This document shows, piece by piece, positions 33,945-40,111 of a stretch of 40,111 nucleotides of DNA (position 1 is the first letter of the stretch; each line of letters starts with the position of its first letter). The notes under the pieces were generated by a model. That model ran no database searches. It saw only the letters and a list, made by a program, of their open reading frames with translations, and had not been told where the DNA came from. Location of the stretch: the NCBI RefSeq assembly GCF_016862275.1, contig NZ_BOMQ01000069.1, forward strand, positions 1 through 40,111. The letters are read 5' to 3'. The position numbers and the translations under genes were made by a program. Source of the stretch: Actinoplanes nipponensis (GTDB taxonomy: Bacteria; Actinomycetota; Actinomycetes; Mycobacteriales; Micromonosporaceae).

Positions 33945-34672
33945 GCGCCGGCCGATGCCACCGCGGCCGTCAGCGCTTCTGCCGTCGGGCTCGGCAGCGC
34001 CTTGCCGGCGACCAGCACGGTCGGGGTGCTGTTGACGCCGCGCGCGGCCGCGGTGTCGGTCACCTTGGTGGCCCACGCCTTGTACGTGCCCTTGTGGATC
34101 GCGTCGGCGAAGGCCGCGTCGGTGAGGCCGACCGACTTGCCCAGCTCGATCAGCTTGGCGTCGTCGAGGCCGGCGGAGCCCTCCTCGGGCTGGTTGGCGA
34201 ACAGCACCTTGTGGTACTCGGCGAACTTGCCGCCCTGGGCGGCCGCGGCCGAGGCGGCGGCCGACCGGGTCGAGTACTCGGTGCTGGAGGCGCGGTCCAG
34301 GATCGCGATCGGGTGGTACTGCACCGTCACCTTGTTCGCGGCGACGAGCTGGTCGATGGTGGCCGTCGCGCCGGACTCGAAGCGCCCGCAGGCGGGGCAG
34401 ATGAAGTCCTCGTAGACGTCGATCTTCACCGGGCCGGTGCCGACCGCGAACGCCGTACCCTCGTCGACCGCGACGCTCGGCGTGGTCAGGCCCGCGGTCT
34501 TCACGGTCTCCTGGTTGGTCGCCATGCCCCAGCCGATCAGGCCGACGATGATCAGGAGGGCCACGACGCCCAGGCTGGTCCAGAGGGTGACCCGGCGGCG
34601 CCGCTCCTTCGCCAGTTGCTCCTGGACGACCCGCTTGGCCTTGGCCCGGTCCCGGTTGTTCTTGCCGCTCAC
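33941..34672 (-). CDS. DsbA-like thiol-disulfide oxidoreductase, membrane anchored
   Basis: A 243-aa protein with a basic cytoplasmic N-terminus, one TM helix (29-50) and an extracytoplasmic thioredoxin/DsbA fold. The active site is CPAC at 92-95 in YEDFICPACGRFE, and the cis-proline loop is NSTPTVLV near the C-terminus. It should form or isomerise disulfides in secreted proteins. The GTG overlaps the stop of the MauE/DoxX gene (GTGA), whose product may re-oxidise it or carry electrons for it. Confidence 0.92.
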   Translation of the reverse strand: MSGKNNRDRAKAKRVVQEQLAKERRRRVTLWTSLGVVALLIIVGLIGWGMATNQETVKTAGLTTPSVAVDEGTAFAVGTGPVKIDVYEDFICPACGRFESGATATIDQLVAANKVTVQYHPIAILDRASSTEYSTRSAAASAAAAQGGKFAEYHKVLFANQPEEGSAGLDDAKLIELGKSVGLTDAAFADAIHKGTYKAWATKVTDTAAARGVNSTPTVLVAGKALPSPTAEALTAAVASAGA

Positions 34673-35160
34673 TGTTCCCCCATCAGGACGCCATCGATCG
34701 AGTATCGGGTCCGCGGCCGCCACAGCAGGATCCCGGCGAGCAGCAGGAAACCGGCGTCGCGGACGAGGTCCCAGGTGTACTGCGGGCTCTGCCCCGCGGC
34801 CAGGTCACCGCCCGTGCTGAAGCAGCCGCAGTCGATCTGCAGGCCGCGGACCCAGGCCGAGACGATGCCGGCGATGAAGATCACCAGCAGGCCGGCGGAG
34901 ATGCCGGCGCTGAGCCGCACCGCGAGCCCGGCCAGCAGCAGCAGGCCGAGGGCGATCTCCAGGAACGGCTGGGCCGCCCCGATCGCCTTGGCCACCTCGT
35001 ACGGGAAGAGCCGGTAGGCGTTCACCGCCCGGCCCGACGCGGCCAGGTCACCGACCTTGAGGCCGCCGGCGACCAGCCATACGATGGCCAGGGCGAGCCG
35101 CGCCGCCGTGGAGATCCACACCTGGCCGGTCGTCATGCGGGCGGACAGCCCCGTCTCCAT
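34669..35160 (-). CDS. MauE/DoxX-family membrane protein
   Basis: A 163-aa protein with four hydrophobic segments, of the MauE/DoxX superfamily. A CGCF motif in a periplasm-facing loop (QIDCGCFSTGG) supplies a redox cysteine pair, as in MauE proteins that work with DsbA-like partners. I chose the ATG at 35160, which has AAGGGGG at about 8-9 nt; the GTG at 35166 is too close to that site. First gene of the four-gene redox operon; 91 bases downstream of the sigma factor on the same strand. Confidence 0.88.
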   Translation of the reverse strand: METGLSARMTTGQVWISTAARLALAIVWLVAGGLKVGDLAASGRAVNAYRLFPYEVAKAIGAAQPFLEIALGLLLLAGLAVRLSAGISAGLLVIFIAGIVSAWVRGLQIDCGCFSTGGDLAAGQSPQYTWDLVRDAGFLLLAGILLWRPRTRYSIDGVLMGEQ

Positions 35161-35251
35161 GCTCACGCCCCCTTAGTCGGCGCTCGCCGCCGCCGGGTTC
35201 CGTCTTACCGCCTGGAGATTTGCTGTGTGATGGGCCGAAGGTCCCGAAACG

Positions 35252-35791
35252 TCATACCGCTTGCGCGGCCGTGACGGCGGTCACAAGGTCTTCCCGGGCC
35301 CGGGCCACCCGCGACCGGATCGTGCCGACCGGGACGTCCTCGATCTCGGCCGCCTCCGCGTACGACATGCCGAGCACCTGGGTGAGCACGAACGCGCTGC
35401 GCCGCTCCTCGCCGAGCCGGCTCAGCAGATCGGCCGCGCCGAGCCGGTGCGCGGGATCGGACTGCCGCGGCCCGTCGGTCCAGGCCTGCGCGGCCAGCCG
35501 GGCGTCCAGCCGGCGCCGGCGCACCACGGCGCGCAGGTGGTCGGCGCAGGTGCGCCGGGCGATGCCGAGCAGCCAGGTGCGGACCGTGGCGCGACCCTCG
35601 AAGCCGGGCAGCGCCTTAAAGGCGCGCAGGTAGGTCTCCTGGGTGAGGTCATCCGCGGCGCCGGGGTCGACCAGCGCGGCGGCGAACCGCCACACCTCGG
35701 CCTGGGTGCCACGCACGAGCGCGGCCTGCGCCTCCGCGTCGCCGGCCCGGGCGGCGAGGGCGAGCGCGGTGAGGGGATCGGCCGCTGTCAC
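35252..35791 (-). CDS. sigC: ECF sigma factor, SigC type
   Basis: A 179-aa sigma factor. Region 2 has DDLTQETYLRAFKALPGF and a WLLGIARRTCADHLR segment; region 4 has LTQVLGMSYAEAAEIEDVPVGTIRSRVARARE. Residue pattern from TALALAARAGD to the end runs parallel to mycobacterial SigC, which has no anti-sigma partner; none is visible here. In M. tuberculosis SigC supports copper acquisition, and the gene divergent from this one encodes a CopC-CopD protein. GTG start eight bases after TACCAT, so probably leaderless. Confidence 0.88.
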   Translation of the reverse strand: MTAADPLTALALAARAGDAEAQAALVRGTQAEVWRFAAALVDPGAADDLTQETYLRAFKALPGFEGRATVRTWLLGIARRTCADHLRAVVRRRRLDARLAAQAWTDGPRQSDPAHRLGAADLLSRLGEERRSAFVLTQVLGMSYAEAAEIEDVPVGTIRSRVARAREDLVTAVTAAQAV

Positions 35792-35799
35792 AACCGCAG

Positions 35800-35805
35800 A
35801 TGGTA
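35800..35805 (-). promoter_or_regulatory. -10 box of the sigma factor gene
   Basis: Minus-strand TACCAT followed by eight bases and the GTG of the sigma gene, without ribosome-binding site. The 158-base divergent region also holds inverted repeats CCGCACC/GGTGCGG (35885-35916) and CCCCG/CGGGG (35919-35937); the latter covers the GGGGAG in front of the copper gene. Confidence 0.45.
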
Positions 35806-35949
35806 CGCGGAGCCGAAATTGTCGGGGGTCCGGGGAACTATGGCCACCGTGCCGACGACCACCTCCTGTCCTCGCGTTTCCGCCCCGCACCGCCCCGCGC
35901 CGCGACCTTGGTGCGGAGCCCCGCCGAGCCATCGGGGAGCATTGCCCGC

Positions 35950-37662
35950 ATGACCGTTGATCGACCCGGTGCATCCGATCGCCTCCAGCGGCCCCCGGCG
36001 CGGCGCGAGCGACCCCCGCAGGCACGGCGGCTGCTCGCGGCGGCGGCCGGGCTGCTGGTCGGGTTGTTCTGCGTGCTGCTCGGCCCGGCCGGCCCGGCCA
36101 GCGCGCACGCCGCCCTGGTGGCCAGCGACCCGGCCGGCGGCACGATCGTCCCGGACGCCCCCAACAAGGTCACCCTCACCTTCAGCGAGTCCGTCCAGCT
36201 CATCACCGGCAAGATCCAGGTGCTCGCGCCGGACGGCAGCCGCGCGGACCAGGGCGACCCGCAGGCCGCCGGCGGCTCGGTGGTCATCCCGCTGCGCTCC
36301 GGCGGCGGCCGCGGCACCTATCTGGTCAGCTACCGCGTCGTCTCGGCCGACAGCCACCCCGTCGCCGGCAGCCTCACCTTCTCGGTGGGCGCCGCCTCCA
36401 CGCCGCCGACCGAGACCGCCGGCGCCGATTCGGTCGACCCGGTGGTCCGGGCGCTGATCCCGGTGGGCAAATACCTGGGGTACGCCGGCCTGGTGCTGCT
36501 GGTCGGCCCGGTGCTGGTGCTGGCCCTGCTCTGGCCGCACCGGCTGTCCCGGCGGGGGCCGTCGCGGCTGGTGTGGACCGGCGTCGGGCTGGTGCTCGGC
36601 AGCACGCTGCTGGCCCTGTGGTTGCAGGCGCCGTACACGACCGGCTCCGGGCTGTTCGGGGTCTCCGGCGACGACCTGCGCGACGTGCTCGGCAGCACGT
36701 TCGGCGCGGTCATGCTGGTCCGGCTCGGGGTCGTGGTGGCGGCCGGCTTCCTGCTGCGCCCGCTGCTGCGCGGCGACGGCGGCGAGTCGAAGGTCGACCT
36801 GGCGCTGCTCGGCGTCCTGGGCGTGGCGGCGCTGGCCACCTGGCCGCTCACCGGGCACCCGACGGCGTCCCCGGTGGCCGGGGTCTCGGTGGTCGTCGAC
36901 GCCATCCACCTCGCCGCCATGGCGGTCTGGCTCGGCGGCCTGGTCATGCTGGCCGGGTTCCTGCTGCGCCGGGCCAACGAGCGCGAGCTGGGCGCGATCC
37001 TGCCCATCTGGTCGCGCTGGGCGGCGACCGCGGTGGCCGCGCTGGTCCTCGCCGGCACGGTGCAGGCGCTGATCGAGGTCGCCTCGGTCAAGGGGCTCTA
37101 CGACAACACGTACGGCCGGCTGATCCTGGTCAAGATCGGGCTGGCCGCGCTGGTGATCGCCATGGCGGCGTTCTCCCGGCGGCTGGTCCGCAGCCACGCC
37201 GCCGAGACCGGCCCGGGACGCCTGCGCCGCATCGTGCTGGCGGAGCTGGCGGTCACCGCGGTGGTGCTGGGCGTGACGGCGGCGCTGGTGCAGATCCCGC
37301 CGCCGCGCACGGCCAGCGCGGCGGAGAGCGCCGGGACGTCGACGACGATCTCGCAGACGATCACCGACAAGTCGGTGTCGCTGCAGGTGGACGTGTTCCC
37401 GGCGACCGTGGGCAACAATTCGCTGCACCTGTACGCGTACACGCCGGACAACAAGCCGCTGCCGGTGGTGGAGTGGACGGCCACCGCGGCGCTGCCGGCC
37501 AAGGGGATCGAGCCGATCGAGGTGCCGCTGCTGCGGATCACCGACTTCCACGCCATCGGCGACATCGCGCTGCCGGCCGCGGGGGACTGGACGTTGAAGT
37601 TCACCGTACGCACCAGCGACATCGACCAGTCGACCCTGACGATGACCGCCAAGATCTCCTGA
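35950..37662 (+). CDS. CopC-CopD fusion, copper transport/resistance protein
   Basis: A 570-aa fusion. After a signal segment (about 27-52) ending in SA, the mature protein begins with His53 (HAALVASDPAGG), the N-terminal copper ligand of CopC; Asp134 and His136 in ADSHPVAG complete the likely Cu(II) site. CopC is followed by about eight TM helices of CopD (YcnJ-like), with His residues in AIHLAAMAVWLGG, and a C-terminal extracytoplasmic beta domain (about 460-570). The fused order suggests copper uptake or delivery across the membrane. ATG start, GGGGAG about 11 nt upstream. Confidence 0.92.
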   Translation: MTVDRPGASDRLQRPPARRERPPQARRLLAAAAGLLVGLFCVLLGPAGPASAHAALVASDPAGGTIVPDAPNKVTLTFSESVQLITGKIQVLAPDGSRADQGDPQAAGGSVVIPLRSGGGRGTYLVSYRVVSADSHPVAGSLTFSVGAASTPPTETAGADSVDPVVRALIPVGKYLGYAGLVLLVGPVLVLALLWPHRLSRRGPSRLVWTGVGLVLGSTLLALWLQAPYTTGSGLFGVSGDDLRDVLGSTFGAVMLVRLGVVVAAGFLLRPLLRGDGGESKVDLALLGVLGVAALATWPLTGHPTASPVAGVSVVVDAIHLAAMAVWLGGLVMLAGFLLRRANERELGAILPIWSRWAATAVAALVLAGTVQALIEVASVKGLYDNTYGRLILVKIGLAALVIAMAAFSRRLVRSHAAETGPGRLRRIVLAELAVTAVVLGVTAALVQIPPPRTASAAESAGTSTTISQTITDKSVSLQVDVFPATVGNNSLHLYAYTPDNKPLPVVEWTATAALPAKGIEPIEVPLLRITDFHAIGDIALPAAGDWTLKFTVRTSDIDQSTLTMTAKIS

Positions 37663-37679
37663 CCCACGCCGTACCCGAC

Positions 37680-37707
37680 GGCCCGGTCCGCACCCGCGGA
37701 CCGGGCC
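37680..37707 (+). terminator. Strong terminator hairpin after the copper gene
   Basis: Perfect 12-bp stem GGCCCGGTCCGC/GCGGACCGGGCC with loop ACCC, 17 nt after the stop. Very stable, no T-run. Confidence 0.85.
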
Positions 37708-37730
37708 ATCGTCATACCTCTCGGGGCCTA

Positions 37731-37800
37731 AGTAACTGTTTATCCAATTTGGTGTTATTTCCGTCTGTATGGTCTGCGCAGTACCACCGAGAAGGGGGAG
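37731..37800 (+). promoter_or_regulatory. AT-rich promoter region of the Ala-rich membrane protein
   Basis: The 40 bases from 37731 are far more AT-rich than anything nearby and include TATGGT (37768-37773), a possible -10 about 33 nt before the ATG; the best -35 candidates (CCAATT, TTGGTG) are not ideally spaced. AGAAGGGGGAG at 37790-37800 is the ribosome-binding site. Confidence 0.45.
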
Positions 37801-37806
37801 ATCGAG

Positions 37807-40111
37807 ATGCGGGTGTTCCGCACGATCCTCGGCATGCTGTTGCTGACAGCCGGACTGCCGACGCTGCTGGTGGGGGGCGCATTCTGGGCCGCCATGCAGC
37901 ACCGGGACCCGGGCGGCGCCTTCACCGGCGACCTGCAACGGGTGGCCACATCGGGCTACGCGCTGGTGGTCGACGACGTCGACCGGCTGCTGCGCGACGA
38001 CGCCCCGTTCGTCCGCGTCGGCGACACCCGCCTGCGGCTGACCGCGGAGTCCGGCGGCGCGCCGGCGTTCCTGGGCATCGCCCCGGCCGCCGACGTCGAG
38101 CGCTACCTGGCCGACGTCCCGCTGGTCGCGGTCTCCTCGATCGACCTCGGCACGGGCGCGCTGCCGGTGACCGGCAACCTGCGCCCGGGCACCGTCGCGC
38201 CCGAGCAGCTGCCGGGCCGGCAGGGCTTCTGGCTGAAGTCGGGCACGGGCACCCTCGCCTGGAACCCGAGCGAGCTGCGCGACACGCGGTACAGCCTGGT
38301 GGTGATGAACCCGGCGGGGCAGCCCGGCGTCCGCCTGGAGAGCACGGCGAGCGTCCTGCCCGGCTGGCTGAACCAGGCGACCTGGGCCCTGCTGATCCTG
38401 GGCAGCCTGCTGGTGATGATCGGCATGATCGTGCTGGGCTGGCCGTCGCGGCGCCGCGAGGTCGTCTACGTGGTGGAACCGAGCCAGGTCCCGGACCTGA
38501 TGCAGGCGATCGGCGCCCCGCTGCCCCTGAGCCGCACCGGCGGCGGGCGGCACGCGGGCACCCACCGCCCGCGCACCCTGGCCGACTCGCAGCCGCGCTC
38601 CCGGCCGGCGGCGCTGACCTGGCCGCCCTCCTCGTCGTCCAACTCGTCCTCGTCGTCTTCCTCGTCCTCCCCGGGGACGCCGCACGCGGGTCACGGCTCG
38701 GCGATCCCGATGCCGGCCACCCCGGTCTCCGGCGCCGCCGCCGCGACGATGACGGCGCCGGCCCCTGCTCAGGCGGGTGCGCCGTCCGCCGATCTCGCGG
38801 CCGCCGGTGCGCCGGCTCCTTCCGGCCTGCCCGGATCGTCGGCTTCGGGCTCTGAGCCTTCGGGTGTCGACGCCTCGCCGCCCGCGACCGCGCCGGGCGA
38901 GCCGCTGAACCTCATCGCGAACCGCCCCGCACCCGGCTCGGTGAGCGACCCGTCGCCGCTGCACGACCCGCTGTTCGGCCGGCCGGCCGACCGTCAGGGC
39001 CGGCGCCGCACCGTGCAACAGGCGGCCGACCTGCCGATCTTCGAGGCGTCGGCGGTGGGCGCCTGGGTCGCGGAGACCGCGGCGGCCCGGGCCCGCGCCC
39101 GGGAGACCGAGGCCCGCGCGGCGGCGGCGATCAACGCCGCCCGCAAGCCGACGGCCAACTCGGAGACGCCGAACACGCCGACGACCCCGGTCCGGGAAAC
39201 GCCGGCGGGGAGCGGTGCCGCGGCAACTTCTCAGGCGTCCCCGGCGGCTACCTCCGCGGGGCCCGGAGAGCGGGCTGGATCCGCCGCGTCGGCGCCCGCG
39301 GCTGCCGAGGCTTCGGAGCCGGGCAAGGCGAAGGCCCTGGCGGGCGAGGCCGTGCCGGCTCCTTCGGCGGCCGGATCGGTGGCTGATGCCAGTCGGTCGG
39401 GGTCGGAGAAGACGGTGGCCGGTGCGGCGGTTGACGCCAGTCGGTCGGGGTCGGAGAAGGCGGCGGTCGGTGCGGCGGTTGATGCCAGTCGGTCGGGGTC
39501 GGAGAAGGCTGCGGTCGATGCCTCCCGGGCGTCGTCGCGGGAGACGGTTGTGGGGTCGGCTGGTGCCGGCGACAAGCCTGCCGAGACGGCGGCGACCGGT
39601 AGCGCGACATCCCAGGCGAGTGCCGCCGGCGCTGCCGCGATGAGCGCCACCGCTGCAGGCGCGGCTGCTGCGCGTGCCGCCGCGTCCGTCCCGGGCAGGT
39701 CCGGGGCGAAGCCGGCTGCCGCTTCCGTCGAGGCCGCCTCCGTCGAAGCGGCCGAGCCGAAGGCCGCCGCAGGTGGGGCCGGCCCGGCTGCGGGTCCCGG
39801 CGTGCGGGCTCCGGGCGGCTCGGCCGGCACGAGTGCCACAGGGGGTGCCTCGTCGCGCGCGGCGGCCGGTGACGCCTCGCAGCACGCCGGCGCTGCGGGT
39901 GAGTACGACGGACCCGAACCGGTCGGGCCGGCGAAGGCCGCGCGGCCGGCGGACGCGGCGCCGCGGAACGCCCTGTTCGGAGGCTCTACGGCTCCTGGCT
40001 GGGCGGCCACGGGTCTGACCCGGGCGGACTCGGCCCGGGTCGGCCTGCCGAAGAGTGGCGACTCCGCGCCCGCCGCGAGCCGCCGGGTGGACGACAAGCC
40101 GGCTGCCGGCC
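37807..40111 (+). CDS. Two-TM protein with a very long Ala/Ser/Pro/Gly-rich tail (3' truncated)
   Basis: Open from ATG 37807 to the window edge, at least 768 residues. TM1 is at about 7-28, an extracytoplasmic domain at 29-190 with mixed alpha/beta pattern (LQRVATSGYALVVDDVDRLL; RYSLVVMNPAGQPGVRLE), and TM2 at 192-211 followed by positive residues (SRRRE). Everything after residue 220 is cytoplasmic and low complexity: a serine run (275-288), short ordered-looking islands (LIANRPAPGSVSDPSPLHDPLFGRP), an Ala/Arg/Glu helix near 420-440 and three 16-residue repeats. No known domain is recognised. The minus-strand frames across it are longer but have no gene-like codon use. Function unknown. Confidence 0.85.
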   Translation, partial: MRVFRTILGMLLLTAGLPTLLVGGAFWAAMQHRDPGGAFTGDLQRVATSGYALVVDDVDRLLRDDAPFVRVGDTRLRLTAESGGAPAFLGIAPAADVERYLADVPLVAVSSIDLGTGALPVTGNLRPGTVAPEQLPGRQGFWLKSGTGTLAWNPSELRDTRYSLVVMNPAGQPGVRLESTASVLPGWLNQATWALLILGSLLVMIGMIVLGWPSRRREVVYVVEPSQVPDLMQAIGAPLPLSRTGGGRHAGTHRPRTLADSQPRSRPAALTWPPSSSSNSSSSSSSSSPGTPHAGHGSAIPMPATPVSGAAAATMTAPAPAQAGAPSADLAAAGAPAPSGLPGSSASGSEPSGVDASPPATAPGEPLNLIANRPAPGSVSDPSPLHDPLFGRPADRQGRRRTVQQAADLPIFEASAVGAWVAETAAARARARETEARAAAAINAARKPTANSETPNTPTTPVRETPAGSGAAATSQASPAATSAGPGERAGSAASAPAAAEASEPGKAKALAGEAVPAPSAAGSVADASRSGSEKTVAGAAVDASRSGSEKAAVGAAVDASRSGSEKAAVDASRASSRETVVGSAGAGDKPAETAATGSATSQASAAGAAAMSATAAGAAAARAAASVPGRSGAKPAAASVEAASVEAAEPKAAAGGAGPAAGPGVRAPGGSAGTSATGGASSRAAAGDASQHAGAAGEYDGPEPVGPAKAARPADAAPRNALFGGSTAPGWAATGLTRADSARVGLPKSGDSAPAASRRVDDKPAAG
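38629..38670 (+). repeat. Polyserine run in the Ala-rich membrane protein
   Basis: Fourteen codons, thirteen of them Ser (mostly TCC/TCG) broken once by Asn, residues 275-288. Mixed codons argue against recent slippage. Confidence 0.85.
39385..39516 (+). repeat. 48-bp in-frame tandem repeat
   Basis: Copies start at 39385, 39433 and 39481 (the last shortened to 36 bases), each coding DASRSGSEK plus a variable Ala/Val/Gly part. A 22-base core beginning CAGTCGGTCG is identical in all three. A diverged fourth half-copy follows at 39517. Confidence 0.9.

Noticed and set aside
35788..39885. 1365-codon minus-strand frame over sigC, copCD and the Ala-rich protein
   Set aside because: Antisense of high-GC genes; codon bias and recognised domains are all on the plus strand for copCD.

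Overview
The window is very GC-rich DNA, with coding third positions almost all G or C, from an actinomycete. The Mec-CysO-CysM cysteine route, a SigC-type sigma factor, ClpS plus DUF2017, a large ATP-binding LuxR regulator and many start codons placed 6-8 nt behind a TAnnnT -10 box (leaderless transcripts) all fit. A chemoreceptor in such a genome suggests a lineage with motile spores, such as Actinoplanes or another Micromonosporaceae; the genus is an inference. There is no sign of phage, plasmid, IS element or CRISPR. The window looks like ordinary chromosome with several unusual local arrangements.

Layout. 1-901: the 3' end of an unknown gene, a strong terminator, a 17-bp tandem repeat and a hypothetical gene carrying two compensating frameshifts. 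941-6843 (minus): MFS transporter, nicotinamidase pncA, nicotinate phosphoribosyltransferase pncB (NAD salvage) and an 865-aa LuxR regulator. 7129-10749: clpS, a DUF2017 gene, a convergent aldo/keto reductase, then the mec-(small ORF)-cysO-cysM cysteine cluster, whose sulfur carrier has an unusual tail beyond its Gly-Gly. 10808-15538: small membrane protein genes flanking a plus-strand set of MBL hydrolase, glycosyltransferase, rph and rdgB. 15699-24704 (minus): a histidine-utilisation operon, rpiR-hutU-M20 amidohydrolase-hutF-hutI-hutH, followed by a flavin monooxygenase with its own promoter.

24738-29392: a MocR regulator and an EamA permease diverge from overlapping start codons with a direct-repeat operator between and inside them; then a MOSC protein, a secreted expansin-like protein and a GNAT acetyltransferase. 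29464-30498 (minus): tRNA-Leu(UAG) behind an HNH nuclease gene. 30765-35160 (minus): a methyl-accepting chemotaxis protein, then an overlapping thiol-redox operon (MauE/DoxX, DsbA-like, membrane protein, Bcp). 35252-37662: a SigC-like sigma factor diverging from a CopC-CopD copper protein. 37807 to the end: a two-TM protein with a very long Ala/Ser/Pro/Gly-rich tail, cut by the window edge.

Working together: the hut genes take histidine through urocanate, imidazolonepropionate and formimidoylglutamate to formylglutamate, and the M20 enzyme sits where a deformylase (HutG) would be expected. Mec, CysO and CysM make cysteine from O-phosphoserine using a protein-bound thiocarboxylate. pncA and pncB turn nicotinamide into nicotinate mononucleotide. 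SigC, CopCD and the redox operon may form a copper/extracytoplasmic redox neighbourhood.
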